A DNA stretch of 43,090 bases from Pseudomonadota bacterium (lineage in GTDB: Bacteria > Pseudomonadota > Gammaproteobacteria > Steroidobacterales > Woeseiaceae). The DNA lies in the NCBI GenBank assembly GCA_027621915.1, contig JAQCAD010000026.1, positions 1-43,090 on the forward strand. Direction: 5' to 3'. Shown here piece after piece: positions 40,541-43,090 of the stretch. The notes below the pieces were generated by a model. The model was not told the DNA's origin. It saw only the letters and a program-made list of their open reading frames with translations, and did no database searches. A program made the position numbers and the translations under genes. The first letter of the stretch is position 1. Each line of letters opens with the position of its first letter.

Positions 40541-40567
40541 GGCATACACCAGATTTGACCATAGCTC
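40541..40567 (-). repeat. Right inverted repeat of the IS256-family element
   Basis: Read on the minus strand it starts GAGCTATGGTCAAATC. It is also the end of the second IS copy (43024-43050) and truncates the VWA gene on its other side. Confidence 0.9.
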
Positions 40568-41267
40568 CGTTCAGCCTGACAAGCTCGTCATCCATCGGTG
40601 TCGCAATGTTGGCCACTGCCGAGGCGTTTTGGTTAATACTTGCGAACATACCGTTAGTCATCGCGGAAAATTCTCTCCAACCTGCAACTATGTTGTCGTC
40701 TTCATTGCCGCAATAGATTGTGTTCACCACTATGCCTTTGTTGGTGGCGAGCTGCGACGCGATTTCGACAGAGATATGTGGATCCTGGTTCGCTTCCTCG
40801 TTCCCAGCTACGAAAAGGATTTTCAACGCGTCAGGACTCTCGTTCCACGCCAGGCCAGTAACTGATCTGTGGACTACTCTGGACACATATTCATCGCCCC
40901 CGTCAGTGCCAAAACTGAACAGCGTTCGGTTGACTGCGTCGAGGTCTCGGGTAAAGGGCATGTCAATCCGGACGTAGCCGGATGCCTCACCATAGGAGGG
41001 ATTGCCGTAGGTGAGAATTGCCATGCGCAAGTCCGGCTGTGGATTTGCCCGTGCAAGCTCGTTTACAACATCCCACAGGCGCTGTTTCGCAGAATCAATG
41101 AGCCCCGACATCGATCCGCTGACGTCGAGTGCAATCACGAGGTCAACGGGTTGCCGTTGCTCGCCCGGGACTGCCATTTTTGTCGCCTGGGCGGTTGTGG
41201 ATACGAGAAGCGCTATCAGGGCCCAGACTGGAAGCAGAGTTGTAGAATTACGTCGAAAAGCAAACAT
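40568..41267 (-). pseudogene. Exported VWA-domain protein, 3' end cut off by the IS element
   Basis: The gene starts at the ATG 41267, five bases after GAGGTG. A signal peptide (cleavage expected after AQA, about residue 27) is followed by a von Willebrand factor A domain with the metal-binding site DVSGSMSG (Asp48, Ser50, Ser52) and a conserved Thr/Gly region (FGTDGGDEYV). The native part is about 233 residues and stops at MDDELVRLNGA. The remaining frame to 40536 is read from the IS end. Relatives of this VWA type, which I recall as common in planctomycetes and marine bacteria, usually continue beyond this point, so it is a fragment. Confidence 0.75.
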
Positions 41268-41417
41268 CACATCACCTCACTTGCGAACTGATTCAGAACG
41301 ATGGTGCAGTATGAGACGATCGACGGAGTTGCAGAAAGGCAGCAGTTCGTAAAAAGTAGCGGGTGAGATTTACAGCAATTTTACAATTGAAGATGCCTTT
41401 TCTTTTCCAAGCACATT

Positions 41418-42176
41418 GTGAACACGGCCCACGACCCTTACACCGGAAACCCACATACTGACTCAATGCAAATCTCAATGCTGATCGGGCCTGTCATTCT
41501 CCCGGTCCTGTTCTGGGCAGGGTATCACTACCATAAGGACCGGCATCTGCCGGAGCCTCTGGGCCATTTGTTGCTGGCATTCCTGCTCGGCGCCGGCTGC
41601 TACTGGTTGGGAATCCTGATGTATGCAGGGCTGGGCCTGATAGGTCTGCGGTTCGATGCCTTTTTACTGGCAGAAACCAGTCATGTCTCGCTCTTGCTTT
41701 ACGCATTGCTGGCGATAGGCCCTATCGAGGAACTGGCCAAGTTGCTGCCGTTTCTGCTGATAATTTGGCGTTTCGAGAAATTCAATGAGCCGATTGACGG
41801 CATCATCTATGCGTCTTTTATTGCGCTTGGATTTTCGGCGGTTGAGAACATTCACTACCTGCAATATGTGAGCGACATTGAGGCGCTGGCCCGCGGGTTC
41901 GCGGGGCCGGTAGTTCACATTGTGTTCGCGTCGATCTGGGGTTACTACATTGGCAACGCGCACCTGCAACGTCGGCACTTCGCGACGACCGTCATATTAA
42001 GCCTGACGGCGACCGCTATCCTGCATGGCCTTTATGACTACCTGGTTATCGCCTTACCGTCTTTCGCATTGCCAGCATCGGCGATGCTTGTTGTCGGAAT
42101 CTGGTCTTGGCGGCTTTACCTGATCAGGGGCCTGAACCAGGCTGCACGAAAAGTTGCCATCGATACTCGCGTGTGA
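41418..42176 (+). CDS. prsW: PrsW-family intramembrane metalloprotease
   Basis: PrsW-type proteins are membrane-embedded proteases; the Bacillus member cleaves an anti-sigma factor in response to antimicrobial peptides. The 252 residues contain about seven to eight hydrophobic segments. The family motifs are GPIEELAKLLP (Glu104, Glu105, Lys108), GFSAVENIHY (Glu143, Asn144), HIVFASIWGYYIGN (His167) and HGLYDY (His203, Asp207). The start is uncertain: the GTG at 41418 and an ATG at 41466 both lack a good ribosome-binding site. No sigma or anti-sigma gene is adjacent, so the substrate is unknown. The gene lies between two IS copies. Confidence 0.85.
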   Translation: MNTAHDPYTGNPHTDSMQISMLIGPVILPVLFWAGYHYHKDRHLPEPLGHLLLAFLLGAGCYWLGILMYAGLGLIGLRFDAFLLAETSHVSLLLYALLAIGPIEELAKLLPFLLIIWRFEKFNEPIDGIIYASFIALGFSAVENIHYLQYVSDIEALARGFAGPVVHIVFASIWGYYIGNAHLQRRHFATTVILSLTATAILHGLYDYLVIALPSFALPASAMLVVGIWSWRLYLIRGLNQAARKVAIDTRV

Positions 42177-42220
42177 ATTCTAGTGGCGCGAGCCGGCTAC
42201 CGGTCGGAATCGGCGCATTG

Positions 42221-42388
42221 TTAGCGGTTGTTATCGTACGGGTTGTATGAATAACTGACCGACACGACAGACGGTTCCCCGTCCTCGAGAGTCAACTCGT
42301 TAAGTTCTTCACTCATGAGGTCCCGGCAACGCTTCTGAATTTCGGAAAGCTTCAGCGAAACGCTGGACTGTGATAACGGCCTGTCCAT
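42221..42388 (-). CDS. Small hypothetical protein (55 residues)
   Basis: I do not recognise this protein. The frame begins at the ATG 42388, eight bases after AGGT on the minus strand, and ends with TAA at 42221. The product starts MDRPLSQSSVSLKLSEIQKR. Its middle is an amphipathic, charged helix-prone part (SEIQKRCRDLMSEELNELTLE), and it ends SYSYNPYDNNR. There is no membrane segment or signal. The inverted TGTCGCA motifs lie 46-80 bases upstream, in the expected promoter region. The good ribosome-binding site and regular codon choice favour a real gene, but it needs homologues to be sure. Confidence 0.6.
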   Translation of the reverse strand: MDRPLSQSSVSLKLSEIQKRCRDLMSEELNELTLEDGEPSVVSVSYSYNPYDNNR

Positions 42389-42433
42389 TCTTTGTACCTG
42401 TGACGTCCACGCAATTCACGATTGCAACTACGG

Positions 42434-42468
42434 CTGTCGCAGTCTTGCGACAGATCTAATGTGTCGCA
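42434..42468. promoter_or_regulatory. Inverted and repeated TGTCGCA motifs
   Basis: CTGTCGCA (42434-42441) and TGCGACAG (42446-42453) form a perfect eight-base inverted repeat with the spacer GTCT. A third TGTCGCA follows at 42462-42468. The set lies upstream of the 55-residue minus-strand gene and looks like a cluster of regulator sites. The regulator is unknown, and it could also fold as an RNA hairpin. Confidence 0.5.
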
Positions 42469-42495
42469 GCATAGAGACGATGGTGGGAGGCAAAC

Positions 42496-42579
42496 GTGAA
42501 CAAGATCACATTTTTTTCGCACAGTTCGGGCTTTTTGCCAGTGTTATGTAATCTCAATTCTGCTTCAGGGCCAAAATGA
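42496..42579 (+). CDS. Possible 27-residue peptide
   Basis: A GTG at 42496 follows GGGAGG by five bases and opens a 27-codon frame (MNKITFFSHSSGFLPVLCNL...) ending at TGA 42579, five bases before a strong hairpin (42584-42602). The ribosome-binding site is the main support. No promoter is clear and the length is too small to judge coding potential, so this is tentative. Confidence 0.25.
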   Translation: MNKITFFSHSSGFLPVLCNLNSASGPK

Positions 42580-42602
42580 AAAAGGGCCCGCAATGCGGGC
42601 CC
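42573..42602 (-). terminator. Terminator for the minus-strand membrane-protein gene
   Basis: On the minus strand GGGCCCGC, loop ATT and GCGGGCCC (42602-42584) are followed by TTTTTCATTTT. The stem is perfect over eight pairs. It lies 25 bases after the stop of the gene at 42628-42936. On the plus strand TTCTTCTC follows, so weak termination that way is possible. Confidence 0.9.
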
Positions 42603-42627
42603 TTCTTCTCAGCACAAACCTGCAGCG

Positions 42628-42936
42628 TTACGGTTTCAGGCGATCGACGATTTGCATCACGATGACCGTACAGGCCCCTGCGTTGATCAGGGAGCTGACG
42701 CTGCCCAGGATATCAGTCAGGTAGTTGCCTATACCGGGAATCGGCCCTAATGCACCATGGACCAGTGAAAGGGTCAATGCCAAAACCATATAAGGTACGC
42801 GTCGATCCTCTTCGACGAAATAGCCTCCTACCAGGCCAAGAACGGCGATGATGACTGCCTCTTGTGGAATGGCAACGAGCGCCGCCACAATAGCAAACAA
42901 CACCGCGACCAGACGAACGATTTTTGCAGTATTCAT
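42628..42936 (-). CDS. Small hydrophobic membrane protein
   Basis: The 102-residue product starts at the ATG 42936 with GGGGAG about six bases upstream. It has three or four hydrophobic segments: about 6-22, 26-41, 47-62 and 77-96. Between the second and third is the charged GYFVEEDRRVPY turn, and a GPIPGIGNYLTDIL loop lies before the last. I know of no defined function; similar small membrane proteins occur in marine gammaproteobacteria. A perfect terminator follows. It is an inner-membrane protein by prediction only. Confidence 0.75.
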   Translation of the reverse strand: MNTAKIVRLVAVLFAIVAALVAIPQEAVIIAVLGLVGGYFVEEDRRVPYMVLALTLSLVHGALGPIPGIGNYLTDILGSVSSLINAGACTVIVMQIVDRLKP

Positions 42937-43023
42937 TAAACTCCCCTTGCTTATTGTTTTTTTGGTTAGAAGCCGCGCCTTGGAGCAGCACGCTGAATCG
43001 CGGGAATAATTTACCAGTAAAAC

Positions 43024-43090
43024 GAGCTATGGTCAAATCTGGTGTATGCCGATGAAATCAAGCGGCGACCTGGTTGGGTTGTTCGATCTC
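43024..43090 (-). mobile_element. Second IS256-family copy, right end only (inverted)
   Basis: These 67 bases are the exact reverse complement of 40501-40567, the right end of the complete element, so a second copy in opposite orientation starts at 43024 and runs beyond the window. The two copies face each other with 2456 bases between them. Confidence 0.95.
43055..43090 (-). CDS. IS256-family transposase, C-terminal end (partial)
   Basis: The last eleven codons and TGA stop of the transposase are encoded here (ending EEIEQPNQVAA-like, visible part EIEQPNQVAA), identical to the end of the complete transposase at 40533. The rest of the gene lies outside the window. Confidence 0.9.

Larger units (their letters stand above)
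39181..40567 (+). mobile_element. Complete IS256-family insertion sequence (copy 1, 1387 bp)
   Basis: The element is bounded by imperfect inverted repeats: the first 27 bases at 39181 match the reverse complement of the last 27, ending at 40567, at 20 positions (GAGCTATG is shared). It carries one intact transposase gene. The right end was confirmed by the second copy: the 67 bases 40501-40567 are identical to the reverse complement of 43024-43090, and similarity stops at the border. The flanks (GTGGAACAC left, CGTTCAGCC right) do not form the 8-9 bp target duplication expected for this family. Confidence 0.92.
42177..42627. other. 451-base intergenic stretch with small frames and repeated motifs
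   Basis: It holds a 55-codon minus-strand gene (42221-42388), three copies of TGTCGCA in both orientations (42435-42468), and a possible 27-codon plus-strand frame (42496-42579). A strong bidirectional-looking hairpin lies at 42584-42602. No other gene is seen. Confidence 0.7.

Noticed and set aside
39172-40576. Target-site duplication around IS copy 1, and inversion with copy 2
   Set aside because: GTGGAACAC on the left does not match CGTTCAGCC on the right, nor the inner flank of copy 2 read in IS orientation (GTTTTACTG). Neither a simple insertion nor a simple inversion between these two copies is supported.

Overview
The window is a chromosomal segment of a gammaproteobacterium. The evidence is the gene order tuf, tRNA-Trp, secE, nusG, rplKAJL, rpoBC, rpsL, rpsG, fusA, tuf, rpsJ, rplC to rplQ, an L10 leader of the gammaproteobacterial kind, a 3-helix SecE, and very E. 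coli-like RpoB, RpoC and ribosomal protein sequences. GC content is moderate. The genus cannot be fixed by reading; a marine or environmental lineage is an inference from the accessory genes.

Positions 1-31993 form one super-cluster for translation and transcription. It holds the 3' end of a first tuf gene, tRNA-Trp(CCA), secE-nusG, the L11/L10/beta operons, the str operon, and the S10, spc and alpha operons ending in a strong terminator after rplQ. Visible control elements are a probable L1 site before rplK, the L10 leader before rplJ, hairpins between rplL and rpoB, and a sigma70 promoter followed by a terminator-like hairpin before rpsL. The most unusual part is the 779-base gap between rpsJ and rplC. 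It has a terminator after rpsJ, a duplicated rpsJ tail, a new promoter with a GC-rich discriminator, and about 400 nt of structured leader including a 58-nt stepped hairpin and a terminator-like hairpin. Here rpsJ ends the str operon and rplC starts the S10 operon with its own leader.

Positions 31994-38389 carry mixed genes: a small orphan reading frame behind a perfect CRP-type site, a short-chain dehydrogenase, a prolidase (PepQ type) on the minus strand, an exported gamma-glutamyltransferase-like hydrolase, trpS and a cupin. The last three form a tight plus-strand run.

Positions 38390-43090 are an accessory region reshaped by an IS256-family element. A complete 1387-bp copy (39181-40567) ends a small membrane-protein gene on its left and a VWA-protein gene on its right, with no target duplication visible. 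A second copy in inverted orientation begins at 43024 and runs off the window. Between the two copies lie the VWA fragment, a PrsW-like membrane protease, a 55-codon gene and a 102-residue membrane protein.
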